Origin: Curtobacterium sp. 9128
Lineage (GTDB): Bacteria; Actinomycetota; Actinomycetes; Actinomycetales; Microbacteriaceae
Direction: 5' to 3'
Assembly (NCBI RefSeq): GCF_900086645.1
Contig: NZ_LT576451.1
Coordinates: 3,720,001 to 3,784,000 of the forward strand
DNA length: 64,000 nucleotides
How positions within the stretch are numbered: position 1 is the stretch's first letter; each line of letters begins with the position of its first letter. A program made the translations under genes and the position numbers. Positions 34,741-42,859 of the stretch are shown piece by piece. The notes below the pieces were generated by a model, which saw only the letters and a program-made list of their open reading frames with translations, was not told the origin of the DNA and searched no databases.

Positions 34741-36216
34741 ATGACCGAGACACTGCAGAGCCCGCGGACCGGATCACACCCGACCACCGACGGACGCCGA
34801 CCGAACAGCACGGCGATCATCGTCTACCTGTCCCTCGGCGGCCTGTCCTTCGCCGTCCTGCAGTCGCTCGTCGCACCCGCCCTGTCGACCATCGGCCAGG
34901 ACCTCGGCGTCTCCACGAGCGCCGCGAGCTGGGTGCTCACCGCCTACCTGCTCTCGGCGTCGGTGCTCACGCCGATCCTCGGTCGTCTCGGCGACATGAT
35001 CGGCAAGCGCAAGGTGCTCATCGTGGTCCTCACGATCCTCCTGGTCGGCGCGGTCACCGCAGCCCTCGCACCGAACCTCGGGACACTCATCGTCGGGCGT
35101 GCCCTGCAGGGTGCCGCCGGCGCCGTGATGCCACTCTCCATCGGCATCGTCCGTGACGAGCTCCCGAAGGAGAAGGTCAGCGTGACGATCGGCCTGCTCT
35201 CGGCGATCTTCGGCATCGGCGCGGGGGTCGGCATCGTCGCCGCCGGCCCGATCGTCGAGCACCTGTCGTGGCACTGGTTGTTCTGGCTCCCCGCCGTGCT
35301 CGTCGTCATCGCGCTGCTCGGAGCGATCTTCGGCATGCCGGAGTCACCGGTCCGCAAGCCCGGTCGACTCGACATGGTCGGCACGCTCGTGCTCGCCGTC
35401 TCGCTCGTGTCCATCCTCATGGCAGTCAGCGAGGGCGAGACGTGGGGTTGGGGTGACGGCAAGACCATCGGACTGCTGGTCCTCGGCGCCGTGGCACTCG
35501 TCGCGTTCGTGCTGGTCGAGCTCCGGGTCGCCGAACCACTCATCGACGTGCGGCTCTTCGCGGTCCGTGGCGTGTGGACCGCGCACGTCGTCGCACTGGT
35601 CTTCGGCTTCGCGATGTTCGGCACGTTCGTCCTCGTCCCGACGCTGCTCCAGCTCCCGACAGCCGTCGGGTACGGCTTCGGCAAGGACGTCACCGAAGCC
35701 GGGCTCTTCCTGCTGCCGACCGTCGTCATGATGGTCGTCGCCGGGCCGATCGCCGGCGTTCTCGTGCGGAAGGTGGGCCCGAAGCCGCCGATGCTCCTCG
35801 GCGGGATCGCCATCGTCGCCGCGTTCCTGCTGCCCGCGATCGCGCACGGCGAGCTCTGGCAGGTCGTCGTCTCCGGCATCCTCACCGGGATCGGCATCGG
35901 ACTGGCACTCGCGGCGTGCTCGAACGCGATCATCGAGAGCGTCCCCGCGAACCAGACGGGCGAGGCGATCAGCGCCAACACCGTCGTCCGCACGATCGGC
36001 TCGAGCGTCGGAACCGCGGTCATCGCCGCCCTGATCACCTCGCACAGCACGCCGCAGGGGCTGCCGACCGACGACGCGTTCACGATCGGGTTCTGGGCGT
36101 GCACCGGCGTGGCGGTCCTCGCGGTGCTCGCCGCACTGGCCGCGCCGTCGATGCGCGCCCGCCGGGTCGCCGCTCAGGCGGCCGGGATCACCGACCTCGA
36201 CGAGGTCGCCGAGTAG
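34741..36216 (+). CDS. MFS drug exporter, DHA2 (14-helix) type
   Basis: A 491-residue transporter with about fourteen hydrophobic segments. The motif-A region GRLGDMIGKRKVL is near residues 80-92, and a motif-C-like stretch (GIGAGVGIVAAGPIV) follows. QEDLGVS-type residues after helix 1 and the long central loop are typical of DHA2 proton-driven multidrug exporters. It has its own promoter with TetR operator candidates and is divergent from the TetR gene. A 21-bp-stem hairpin follows 38 bases after the stop. Confidence 0.92.
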   Translation: MTETLQSPRTGSHPTTDGRRPNSTAIIVYLSLGGLSFAVLQSLVAPALSTIGQDLGVSTSAASWVLTAYLLSASVLTPILGRLGDMIGKRKVLIVVLTILLVGAVTAALAPNLGTLIVGRALQGAAGAVMPLSIGIVRDELPKEKVSVTIGLLSAIFGIGAGVGIVAAGPIVEHLSWHWLFWLPAVLVVIALLGAIFGMPESPVRKPGRLDMVGTLVLAVSLVSILMAVSEGETWGWGDGKTIGLLVLGAVALVAFVLVELRVAEPLIDVRLFAVRGVWTAHVVALVFGFAMFGTFVLVPTLLQLPTAVGYGFGKDVTEAGLFLLPTVVMMVVAGPIAGVLVRKVGPKPPMLLGGIAIVAAFLLPAIAHGELWQVVVSGILTGIGIGLALAACSNAIIESVPANQTGEAISANTVVRTIGSSVGTAVIAALITSHSTPQGLPTDDAFTIGFWACTGVAVLAVLAALAAPSMRARRVAAQAAGITDLDEVAE

Positions 36217-36253
36217 CACCGGTCCGGAGCGACCAGCAGTTCATTCTGCGCAA

Positions 36254-36301
36254 TGACGAATCCGGTTCCCGATCGCCGGGGATCGGGAACCGGATTCGTC
36301 A
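36254..36301. terminator. Perfect 21-bp stem hairpin
   Basis: Bases 36254-36274 pair without mismatch with 36281-36301 around a 6-base GCCGGG loop, 38 bases after the exporter stop. A further 14-bp palindrome CGCGCGATCGCGCG is at 36324-36337. Confidence 0.75.
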
Positions 36302-36346
36302 ATCCCCAGAAGGAAGTTCCTCGCGCGCGATCGCGCGACACCGGCC

Positions 36347-36422
36347 GGACTGACGGACCGACGGACTGACGGACCGACGGACCGACGGACCGACGGACCG
36401 ACGGACCGACGGACTGACGGAC
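36347..36422. repeat. 8-bp tandem repeat GGACYGAC, about 9.5 units
   Basis: Nine consecutive units (36347-36418) plus a partial one; six read GGACCGAC and three GGACTGAC. The array lies in the convergent intergenic region and leads directly into dispersed palindrome copy 3. It is not coding: the open frames across it only reflect the period. Confidence 0.9.
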
Positions 36423-36423
36423 T

Positions 36424-36455
36424 GGAGGCTCGGTGCCAGCTGGCACCGAGCCTCC
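36424..36455. repeat. Dispersed palindrome, copy 3 (perfect 32 bp)
   Basis: GGAGGCTCGGTGCCAG followed by its exact reverse complement, 22 bases beyond the stop of the minus-strand ABC permease. It is identical in its 32 bases to copy 5. Confidence 0.9.
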
Positions 36456-36476
36456 CGTCCGGTGGGTGGCCGGCGC

Positions 36477-37238
36477 TCAGCCGACCTTGCGTCGGTACTG
36501 CAGGGTCGCGACGACCGTCGCGACCGCGAGGATCCCGACGAGCCAGGCGAGCGCCACCCAGATGTCGGATCCGACCGCCTGCTCTGCGAAGAGGGCGCGG
36601 ATCGTGTCGACGATCGACGTCACGGGCTGGTGCTCGGCGAACCAGCGGACCGGCCCCGGCATGGTGTCCGTCGGGACGAACGCCGAGCTGATGAACGGCA
36701 GGAAGACCAGCGGGTAGCTGAAGGCGCTCGCGCCGTCGACCGTCTTGGCGGACAGCCCCGCGATCACCGCGACCCAGGTCAGCGCCAGCGTGAAGAGCAG
36801 CAGGATCCCGGCGACCGCGAGCCACGCTCCGACACCCGCACCGGTGCGGAAGCCCATGGCGAACGCGACGCCGACGACCACGACGAGCGCGACCGTGTTC
36901 GCGACCAACGACGTCAGGACGTGCCCCCAGAGCGCACTCGACCGGGCGATCGGCATGGACTGGAACCGCTCGACGATGCCCTTCTGCATGTCGAGGAACA
37001 GGCGGTAGGACGTGTACGCGATGCCCGATGCCACCGTGATGAGGAGGATCCCCGGCAGCAGGTAGTCGACGTAGGCCCCCGTGCCGGTGTCGATCGCGCC
37101 GCCGAACACGTACGTGAACAGCAGCAGGAACGCGATCGGCATCACCGCGGTCGTGATGATCGTGTCCGGGCTCCTGAGCACGTGCCGCAGCGACCGGCCG
37201 GTCAGTGCTGTGGTGTCGGCGATGACATGGGTGCTCAT
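36477..37238 (-). CDS. ABC-2 type exporter permease
   Basis: A 253-residue integral membrane protein with six hydrophobic segments and the ABC-2 pattern seen in DrrB-like exporters (RSPDTIITTAVMPIAFLLLF, then RLFLDMQKGIVERFQSMP; FLPFISSAFVPTDTMP before the last helices). Its ATG at 37238 overlaps the ATPase stop (ATGA). It is the last gene of the padR-DUF1048-ATPase-permease operon. The substrate is unknown, probably a toxic amphiphile. Confidence 0.9.
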   Translation of the reverse strand: MSTHVIADTTALTGRSLRHVLRSPDTIITTAVMPIAFLLLFTYVFGGAIDTGTGAYVDYLLPGILLITVASGIAYTSYRLFLDMQKGIVERFQSMPIARSSALWGHVLTSLVANTVALVVVVGVAFAMGFRTGAGVGAWLAVAGILLLFTLALTWVAVIAGLSAKTVDGASAFSYPLVFLPFISSAFVPTDTMPGPVRWFAEHQPVTSIVDTIRALFAEQAVGSDIWVALAWLVGILAVATVVATLQYRRKVG

Positions 37239-38050
37239 GCTGCGCTCCTCGTGTTCGTCCCTGCCGTGATCGCCAGGAAGACCTCTTCGAGGGTGGGCTG
37301 CTTCTCGACGTACTCCACGCGCGCCGGGGGCAGCAGTCGCCGCAGGTCGGCGAGGCTGCCGTAGGCGATGATCCGGCCCTCGTGCAGGACCGCGATGTGG
37401 TCGGCGAGCTGTTCGGCCTCGTCGAGGTACTGCGTCGTGAGGAGCACCGTCGTGCCGGCGGCGGCGAGCTCGCGGACCGCCGCCCAGACCTCGATGCGGG
37501 CCTGGGGGTCGAGGCCGGTGGTCGGCTCGTCCAGGAACACGACCGTGGGTTCCCCGATCAGGCTCATCGCGATGTCGAGTCGACGCCGCATCCCGCCGGA
37601 GTACGTGCCCGCACGCCGTGGTCCGGCGTCGACGAGGTCGAACCGGGCCAGCAGGCGGTCCGCGACCTCGCCGGGATCGGCCAGGTGCCGGAGCCGCGCC
37701 ATCAGGACGAGGTTCTCGTGGCCGGTCAGGACGTCGTCCACCGCGGTGAACTGCCCCGTGAGGCTGATCGCCTGGCGGACGTCCGACGCACGGGTCACGA
37801 CGTCGTGCCCCTGCACGCTCGCGGTGCCGCCGTCCGGCTTCGCCAACGTGGCGAGGATCCGCACCACCGTCGTCTTGCCGGCGCCGTTCGAGCCGAGCAG
37901 GGCGGTGATGCTGCCCCGCTGCACCTCGAGGTCGACGCCACGGAGGACGTGGAGGCTGCCGAAGGACTTCTCGAGACCCCGGACAACGATCGCCGCGGCG
38001 GCGGTGTCGTGGGCGGCGGTGTCGCGGGCGGCGGTGTCCCGGGTGGTCAC
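37235..38050 (-). CDS. ABC exporter ATPase (DrrA-like)
   Basis: A 271-residue ATPase with Walker A GSNGAGKTT, the signature YSGGMRRRLDIAMSL, Walker B VVFLDEP and a C-terminal extension typical of DrrA-type drug exporters (EKQPTLEEVFLAITAG). GTG at 38050 overlaps the DUF1048 stop (GTGA). The N-terminus carries a repeated DTAARDTAAHDTAAAA segment encoded by a 15-base tandem repeat (about 37994-38044), probably a recent expansion with no structural role. Confidence 0.93.
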   Translation of the reverse strand: MTTRDTAARDTAAHDTAAAAIVVRGLEKSFGSLHVLRGVDLEVQRGSITALLGSNGAGKTTVVRILATLAKPDGGTASVQGHDVVTRASDVRQAISLTGQFTAVDDVLTGHENLVLMARLRHLADPGEVADRLLARFDLVDAGPRRAGTYSGGMRRRLDIAMSLIGEPTVVFLDEPTTGLDPQARIEVWAAVRELAAAGTTVLLTTQYLDEAEQLADHIAVLHEGRIIAYGSLADLRRLLPPARVEYVEKQPTLEEVFLAITAGTNTRSAA

Positions 38051-38403
38051 GACTCCGCCGCCTGTTCCTCGGTCGCCAGGGCGATGGCGTCCTGCAGCCG
38101 CTGCTGCTCCTTGCTGAGCCATGAACCGAGGCCGTAGTTGCGCTTGAACTCCTCGGCGAACTCGATCGGGTCGTCCCCGACGACGCTCGCGACGGGGGTA
38201 CCGTCCGCGGCCGCGCGCTCGAAGAGGTCCGCGAGGTCGTCGAGCATCCGCATGAGGCGCTCGGCGTCGCTCGGGCCGGTGTACATGAGGTAGCGCTCGA
38301 TGCCCTCGACCGCGGTGCCGTAGCCGGCCGGGAGCGCCTTGACGCGGGCCTTGTACTCGCGCCACTCGCGCTTGTCGCCGATGAGCTTGGTGATGATGGA
38401 CAT
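38047..38403 (-). CDS. DUF1048 family protein
   Basis: A 118-residue, soluble, all-helical protein with the DUF1048 pattern (IGDKREWREYKARVKALP, YGTAVEGIERYLMY, RMLDDLADLFERAAADG). DUF1048 genes are commonly found between a PadR regulator and an ABC exporter, exactly as here, and the molecular role is not known. It starts one base after the padR stop and ends in overlap with the ATPase gene. Confidence 0.87.
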   Translation of the reverse strand: MSIITKLIGDKREWREYKARVKALPAGYGTAVEGIERYLMYTGPSDAERLMRMLDDLADLFERAAADGTPVASVVGDDPIEFAEEFKRNYGLGSWLSKEQQRLQDAIALATEEQAAES

Positions 38404-38404
38404 G

Positions 38405-38743
38405 TCAGTTCCCCTGCGTGGTCTGTGTGCGGAGCTGTTCGAGTCGTTCTGCGAGGAAGCTCCAGGTCCTCCAGAACTCGGTGAGACGGTCCCGCCCCAG
38501 GTCGGTGATGGAGTACACCTTCCGCGGCGGGCCCTTCTCCGACGGCACCTTCTCGACGTCGACCAGGCCGCGCTGTTCGATGCGGACGAGGAGCGCGTAG
38601 ACGGTGCCCTCGGCGATGTCGCTGAAGCCCTGGTCCCGCAACCACGCGGTGATGTCGGCTCCGTGCGACGGTGTGGATGCGACGACGGCGAGGACGATGC
38701 CCTCGAGGACGCCCTTGAGCATCTCGGTGTCCTGCTTGCCCAT
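38405..38743 (-). CDS. PadR-family regulator
   Basis: A 112-residue winged-helix protein with ITAWLRDQGFSDIAEGTVYA and the wing GPPRKVYSITDLG, typical of small PadR (LmrR-like) repressors. It heads the exporter operon. A direct repeat of TGACTACYGGTA upstream is a candidate binding site, so autoregulation with induction by the exported compound is likely. Confidence 0.9.
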   Translation of the reverse strand: MGKQDTEMLKGVLEGIVLAVVASTPSHGADITAWLRDQGFSDIAEGTVYALLVRIEQRGLVDVEKVPSEKGPPRKVYSITDLGRDRLTEFWRTWSFLAERLEQLRTQTTQGN

Positions 38744-38768
38744 GACCCCTCCTGCTACTCAGTGATGA

Positions 38769-38803
38769 TGACTACCGGTAGAAAGTAACACTGACTACTG
38801 GTA
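38769..38803 (-). promoter_or_regulatory. PadR operator candidate (direct repeat)
   Basis: TGACTACCGGTA (38769-38780) and TGACTACTGGTA (38792-38803) are spaced 23 bases start to start, about two helical turns. They sit 26 bases upstream of padR within an unusually AT-rich stretch. Confidence 0.55.
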
Positions 38804-38870
38804 CATAGCAACACCGAGTACCGAGGAGTTCGCGACCGGTTCCCCGCTGCCGTCCCAGGTCGCGCCCCCG

Positions 38871-38912
38871 TGCGGACATCGCGCCCCGTCGCATGCGGGC
38901 GCGATGTCCGCA
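38871..38912. repeat. Perfect 16-bp inverted repeat
   Basis: TGCGGACATCGCGCCC (38871-38886) pairs with 38897-38912 around a 10-base loop. It lies upstream of padR and downstream of the DUF3892 gene; it may be a terminator on either strand. Confidence 0.6.
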
Positions 38913-38954
38913 GCGGGGCGCAATCCCGGTCAGCGACCCGGGTGCGCATGGACG

Positions 38955-38986
38955 GGAGGCCCGGTGCCAGCTGGCACCGGGCCTCC
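38955..38986. repeat. Dispersed palindrome, copy 4 (perfect 32 bp)
   Basis: GGAGGCCCGGTGCCAG followed by its exact reverse complement, 21 bases beyond the stop of the minus-strand gene at 39007. It differs from copies 3 and 5 only at one symmetrical position (CCCGG for CTCGG), a compensated change. Confidence 0.9.
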
Positions 38987-39006
38987 TGTCCGTCAGGAGA
39001 ACGCGA

Positions 39007-39342
39007 TCAGCGCGCGGTGCGGCGGAAGAAGGACCGCACGACCGCGCGGAGGCCACCGGACGGCTTCGCCGGACGGGCGACGCGCTGCGGTGCCTGGAAG
39101 GCGACGTCGTGCAGGTTGTTGCGCTTGGAGCCGTCCCAGTTGGCGAAGAGGTACGAGCCGCCGATCATCGACAGACTGCGGACCCGTGCCCGGTGCCACT
39201 CGCCCGCGCGGACGACGTACCCGGAGTGCCCGGAGTGGATGTTGCGGATCACCGTGTCCACGTCGATGACGCTCGTCGTGGTGACGACGGCGGTGATGCC
39301 CGTTCGGTCGCGGGCGACGTACTCGATGATGTGTTCGGTCAC
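39007..39342 (-). CDS. DUF3892-like small protein
   Basis: A 111-residue protein starting with GTG at 39342 (VTEHIIEYVARDR); an in-frame longer form to 39411 is less likely. The core ITAVVTTTSVIDVDTVIRNI followed by SYLFANWDGSKRNNLHDV fits the DUF3892 pattern (short beta-rich domain ending in a DGTKxDNL-type motif). The C-terminus is basic (VRSFFRRTAR), possibly nucleic-acid binding. The function is unknown. Palindrome copy 4 follows. Confidence 0.65.
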   Translation of the reverse strand: MTEHIIEYVARDRTGITAVVTTTSVIDVDTVIRNIHSGHSGYVVRAGEWHRARVRSLSMIGGSYLFANWDGSKRNNLHDVAFQAPQRVARPAKPSGGLRAVVRSFFRRTAR

Positions 39343-39435
39343 AGAAGGGGCTTCGGGTCGGCGTGCAGGGATGGGAACCGCCGTTGCTTCCTGTGCCCAG
39401 GATACGTCCACGCGCCGACGAGCGGTAGCGCCTGC

Positions 39436-39954
39436 TCAGGACGTGCGGGCCACCGCGACCCGGCCGGAGCCCGTCAGCGTTCCCGGACCGATGCACGTGT
39501 CCCCGAACGCGAGCGGTCGCCCGTCGCACCGGACGTCGCCGTCGAGCAGGATCACGGCGAGCGCGTCGGCGCCCGGCACGGACGACCCGGCGACGCTCTC
39601 GACGCGCAGGTCGGGCCGACCCACCCCGCGGCGGACCATGAGGTTGAGGTCGTGGGCGGACTCGGACACCCCGACTGCGGCGACCGCCGACTCCCCCGCG
39701 AAGGCGAGGCCGTCGTACTGCCCGAGCACCGTGCGCACCCCGTCCACGTCGAGCTCGAGCCCGCGCACGCCGAGCGCCACGAGCACGCGGTCCACGCCGG
39801 GCAGCAGGGAGAACGGCGCCGACGAGCCCACCGTCGCGATGCTGAGCCGCACGTCGAAGTCCCCCGCCGATGGCGTTCGCCAGAGCTCCACGGTCTCCCC
39901 GATCCCGTTCGCCCACCGGGTGGGCGGCGTCTCGTCGAACCGGACGAGCCTCAC
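39436..39954 (-). CDS. hutD: HutD family protein
   Basis: A 172-residue cupin-like protein of the HutD/Ves family, starting with GTG at 39954 in overlap with the MFS stop (GTGA). Hallmarks are the N-terminal TPPTRWANGIGETVELWRTP and the FSLLPGVDRVLVAL strand. HutD accompanies histidine-utilisation genes and is thought to adjust pathway flux, perhaps by binding an intermediate. It is the last gene of the IclR-HutH-like-MFS-hutD operon. Confidence 0.88.
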   Translation of the reverse strand: MRLVRFDETPPTRWANGIGETVELWRTPSAGDFDVRLSIATVGSSAPFSLLPGVDRVLVALGVRGLELDVDGVRTVLGQYDGLAFAGESAVAAVGVSESAHDLNLMVRRGVGRPDLRVESVAGSSVPGADALAVILLDGDVRCDGRPLAFGDTCIGPGTLTGSGRVAVARTS

Positions 39955-41294
39955 GCGACCCCCTCGTCGTCGAGCGACACGTGCGCGGTCTCCGGCGCGA
40001 GGAGGATGGACACGACCATGCCGACGACGAGCACGGCGGCCAGGGCGAGCAGCGTCGCGCTGATGCCCCACCCGGCGAGCGTGATGGGCAGCAGGAACGT
40101 GCCGATCGCCGATCCGATGCGGCTCACCCCGTTGAGGAGGCCGACGCCGGCGGCGCGGACGTTCGTCGGGAAGAGCTCCGGCGGGTACACCTGGTCGAGG
40201 TTCGAGCTGCCCGACATCACGAACGTGAAGATCAGGAACGGCGGCAGCACCACCCAGACGGGTGCGTGGCTGCCGAGTGCGACGGCGGCGAGCGCGACGG
40301 CCATGATGCCGAACGTCCAGATGACGAGCGGACGGCGGCCGATCTTGGCGACCGCCCAGAGTCCCGCGACCCCACCGAGCAGCAGGAACACGTTGAGCAG
40401 CAGGCCGGACGCGAACCCGTCGGCGTCCATCCCGAGGCTCAGCAGGATGACGGGCAGGAACGTGTAGATCGCGAAGTACGGGATCACCTGCGCGTTGTAG
40501 AACACCGTGCCGAAGACGGTCCGCCGCAGGTTCCGACCGGTGAAGAGGTCCCGGTAGCGACCGGGACGCGCGGTCGAGTGCGTCGCCGCCACCGCGTCGA
40601 CGTCGAGCTGCCCCGGCAGGTACTTCGCGACGATCGCGCGGGCTTCCTCGATGCGGCCCTTCGTGATCAACCACCGCGGCGACTCCGGCGTGCCGAGCCG
40701 CAGGATCAGCACGACGATGGCCGGGATCGCGCCGCTCGCGAGCAGGAAGCGCCAGCCGAGGTCGGACGGGATCGTGCTGATCCAGGTGCCGATGAAGTAG
40801 GCCGCCGTGTACCCGACCGTCCACGCGACCGTGAGCGAGGCGAGGAGGCCGCCGCGGAAGCGAGCCGGCACGAACTCGGCGACGAGGGTCGGCCCGAGCG
40901 CGTAGTCCGCACCGACGCCGAAGCCGATGAGCAGGCGGAGCACGAACAGCGACACGGGTTCGTGCACGAAGAACTGCGCTGCCGACGCGACGACGATGAG
41001 CACGAAGTCGAGCATGTAGATGAGCCGACGGCCGAACAGGTCGCCGAGCCACCCGCACGTGATGCTGCCGACGAAGATGCCGATGAGCACCGAGCTCGCG
41101 ATGAGGCCCGACCACAGGGCGTCGACGTGCATGCCGGAGCCGATGAGGGTCAGTGCGATCCCGATGCTGCCGAGGGCGTAGCCGTCCGAGAAGTTCGCAC
41201 CGAAGGTGAGCGCGGTGATGCGGAGGTGGAAGCGGCTGAGCTTCTCGGGAGGGTCCTGGCGCACCGCGGGGGTGCCGGTCGAGGACGATGTCAT
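39951..41294 (-). CDS. MFS transporter in the hut block
   Basis: A 447-residue twelve-helix MFS protein with loop 2-3 GWLGDLFGRRLIYMLD, RFRGG after helix 4, LGTPESPRWLITKGR in the central loop and PPELFPTNVRAAGVG near helix 10. These features place it among metabolite:H+ symporters close to sugar/aromatic-acid porters. Its place between the HutH-like gene and hutD suggests uptake of histidine, urocanate or a related aromatic compound; this is inference. The ATG at 41294 overlaps the HutH-like stop (ATGA). Confidence 0.87.
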   Translation of the reverse strand: MTSSSTGTPAVRQDPPEKLSRFHLRITALTFGANFSDGYALGSIGIALTLIGSGMHVDALWSGLIASSVLIGIFVGSITCGWLGDLFGRRLIYMLDFVLIVVASAAQFFVHEPVSLFVLRLLIGFGVGADYALGPTLVAEFVPARFRGGLLASLTVAWTVGYTAAYFIGTWISTIPSDLGWRFLLASGAIPAIVVLILRLGTPESPRWLITKGRIEEARAIVAKYLPGQLDVDAVAATHSTARPGRYRDLFTGRNLRRTVFGTVFYNAQVIPYFAIYTFLPVILLSLGMDADGFASGLLLNVFLLLGGVAGLWAVAKIGRRPLVIWTFGIMAVALAAVALGSHAPVWVVLPPFLIFTFVMSGSSNLDQVYPPELFPTNVRAAGVGLLNGVSRIGSAIGTFLLPITLAGWGISATLLALAAVLVVGMVVSILLAPETAHVSLDDEGVA

Positions 41295-42826
41295 GGTGCT
41301 CCGATGGTCGGTGTTCCCGTGATCTCGAGGAGCTCGTCCGAGCAGACCAGGGTGTAGAGGGTCTCGATGTCCTCGCCGAACGCACGGTCGTGTTCGGCGA
41401 AGGGGACGTCACGGCGGACGCGGGTCCGGACGGCGGCGAGCGCCGGGGAGCTCGCGTCGATCGAGTCGAGCAGGTCGGTGGCCTGTGCGGCGGTGAGCAA
41501 CTCGATCGCGAGCACGTACCGGAGCCGCTCCACGGTACGGGTCGCCTGCTGGGTGGCGAGGTACGCGTTGCTGATCGGGTCCTCCTGTCCGGCCGAGGTG
41601 GGGATCGAGTCGATCGTCGCCGGGCATGCCTCGCCGCGGATCTCCATCACGAGGGCGGCGGCGGTGTACTGCGGGATCATCAGACCGTTGTCGAGCCCGG
41701 GGGTCGTGGCCAGGAACGGTGGCAGTTCGCTGACCGTGCTGTTCACCATGCGGTCGACCCGACGTTCGCTGTGGTGGGCGAGGACCGCCGCCGCGGCCTT
41801 GAGCGAGTCCATCGCGAGGCCGATCGACGTCGCGTCGAAGTTCCCGCCCATCACCGCGTCACCGTCACCACTGCCGTCGCCGAACAGCACCGGGTTGTCG
41901 CCGAGGGATCCGAGGGCTTCGTCGACGATCGTCGCGGCGTCGCCGAAGGCCCGTGCGACGGACCCGTGCAGCTGGGGCATCGCGCGGATCAGGTAGGGGT
42001 CCTGCACGCGGTGGTCCCGGTGCCGCTCGGCGAGGGCACTGCCGTCGAGCAGCCGCGCGATGGTACTGGCCGACCGCTGCTGCTCGGGGGCACGGCGGAG
42101 CGCGTGCAGGCGCGGGTCGAGGGCCCTGGTCGTGCCGCGGAGCGCCTCGAACGACAGCGCGCCGATCACATCAGCGTGCCGCAGTGCGCTCGTGGCGTCG
42201 TGCACGGCGAGGGCGGCGATGCCGGTGACGCTCATGATGCCGTTGAGGAGCGTCAGCCCCTCCTTGGCCTCGAGCCGGATGGGCGACAGCCCCGCGGCGT
42301 GCAGCGCGTCCGCCCCCGGGAGCACCACGCCGGCGACCCGGGCGCGCCCGCGACCGATCAGGACGAGGGCGATGTGCGCCTCGAGCGCGAGGTAGCCGAG
42401 GGAACCGGAACCGGGCACGACCGGCGTGACGCCGCGGTTCAGCAGCTCGCGGACGAGTTCGAGGGTCTGCAGGCGTGTGCCGGAGTACCCGCGACCGAGG
42501 TGTCCGAGCATCGTGACGAGGATCGCCCTGACCTGTTCGTCGGGGATCGGCGCGCCGACGGACACGGCGTGGGACACGATGATGTTCTCCTGGAGCCGCC
42601 GGGTGTCCTCAGGGGAGATCGTCTCGGTGTAGTTGTCGCCGAACCCGGTCGTGACGCCGTAGACCACGCGCCGGTCGGCGACGAACTTCGTCACGAGTGC
42701 CGCCGCGGCCTCGACGCGGGCTTCGTACGCGGCCGAGAACGAGACCGCGGCGCCGTGCCTGGCGACGGCGACGACCTGCTCGATCGACAGTTGCGCGTCG
42801 TCGAGGTGCACATCGGTGGGCTGCAT
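41291..42826 (-). CDS. Histidine/aromatic ammonia-lyase family protein lacking the MIO tripeptide
   Basis: A 511-residue HutH-like protein. Many active-site regions are conserved: Tyr56 (YGVTTGFG), His86 (IVSHAVSVG), Asn195 (GLTLLNG), QDPY at 275-278 with Arg281, and Gln-Glu at 414-415 (TSAGQED). The cofactor loop is not. Where HutH has GSVG-ASG-DLAPLAH, this protein reads GSLG-YLALEAH (141-151), so the Ala-Ser-Gly that cyclises to MIO is missing. Before the loop, residues are offset by +3 from Pseudomonas HutH (Tyr53, His83); after it the offset is 0 (Asn195), as expected for a three-residue deletion. GNFH is GNFD and QEDH is QEDP. The coding DNA is intact. It may not be a histidine ammonia-lyase at all. 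Confidence 0.85.
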   Translation of the reverse strand: MQPTDVHLDDAQLSIEQVVAVARHGAAVSFSAAYEARVEAAAALVTKFVADRRVVYGVTTGFGDNYTETISPEDTRRLQENIIVSHAVSVGAPIPDEQVRAILVTMLGHLGRGYSGTRLQTLELVRELLNRGVTPVVPGSGSLGYLALEAHIALVLIGRGRARVAGVVLPGADALHAAGLSPIRLEAKEGLTLLNGIMSVTGIAALAVHDATSALRHADVIGALSFEALRGTTRALDPRLHALRRAPEQQRSASTIARLLDGSALAERHRDHRVQDPYLIRAMPQLHGSVARAFGDAATIVDEALGSLGDNPVLFGDGSGDGDAVMGGNFDATSIGLAMDSLKAAAAVLAHHSERRVDRMVNSTVSELPPFLATTPGLDNGLMIPQYTAAALVMEIRGEACPATIDSIPTSAGQEDPISNAYLATQQATRTVERLRYVLAIELLTAAQATDLLDSIDASSPALAAVRTRVRRDVPFAEHDRAFGEDIETLYTLVCSDELLEITGTPTIGAP

Positions 42827-42859
42827 CGGACGTCGTTCCTTCCTGCGGGACGGAGGGGG

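Noticed and set aside
36174..36446. Open frame across the 8-bp repeats on the minus strand (RQSVGPSVRRSVGPSV-like)
   Set aside because: It only translates the tandem repeat, has no ribosome-binding site and overlaps the exporter's 3' end.
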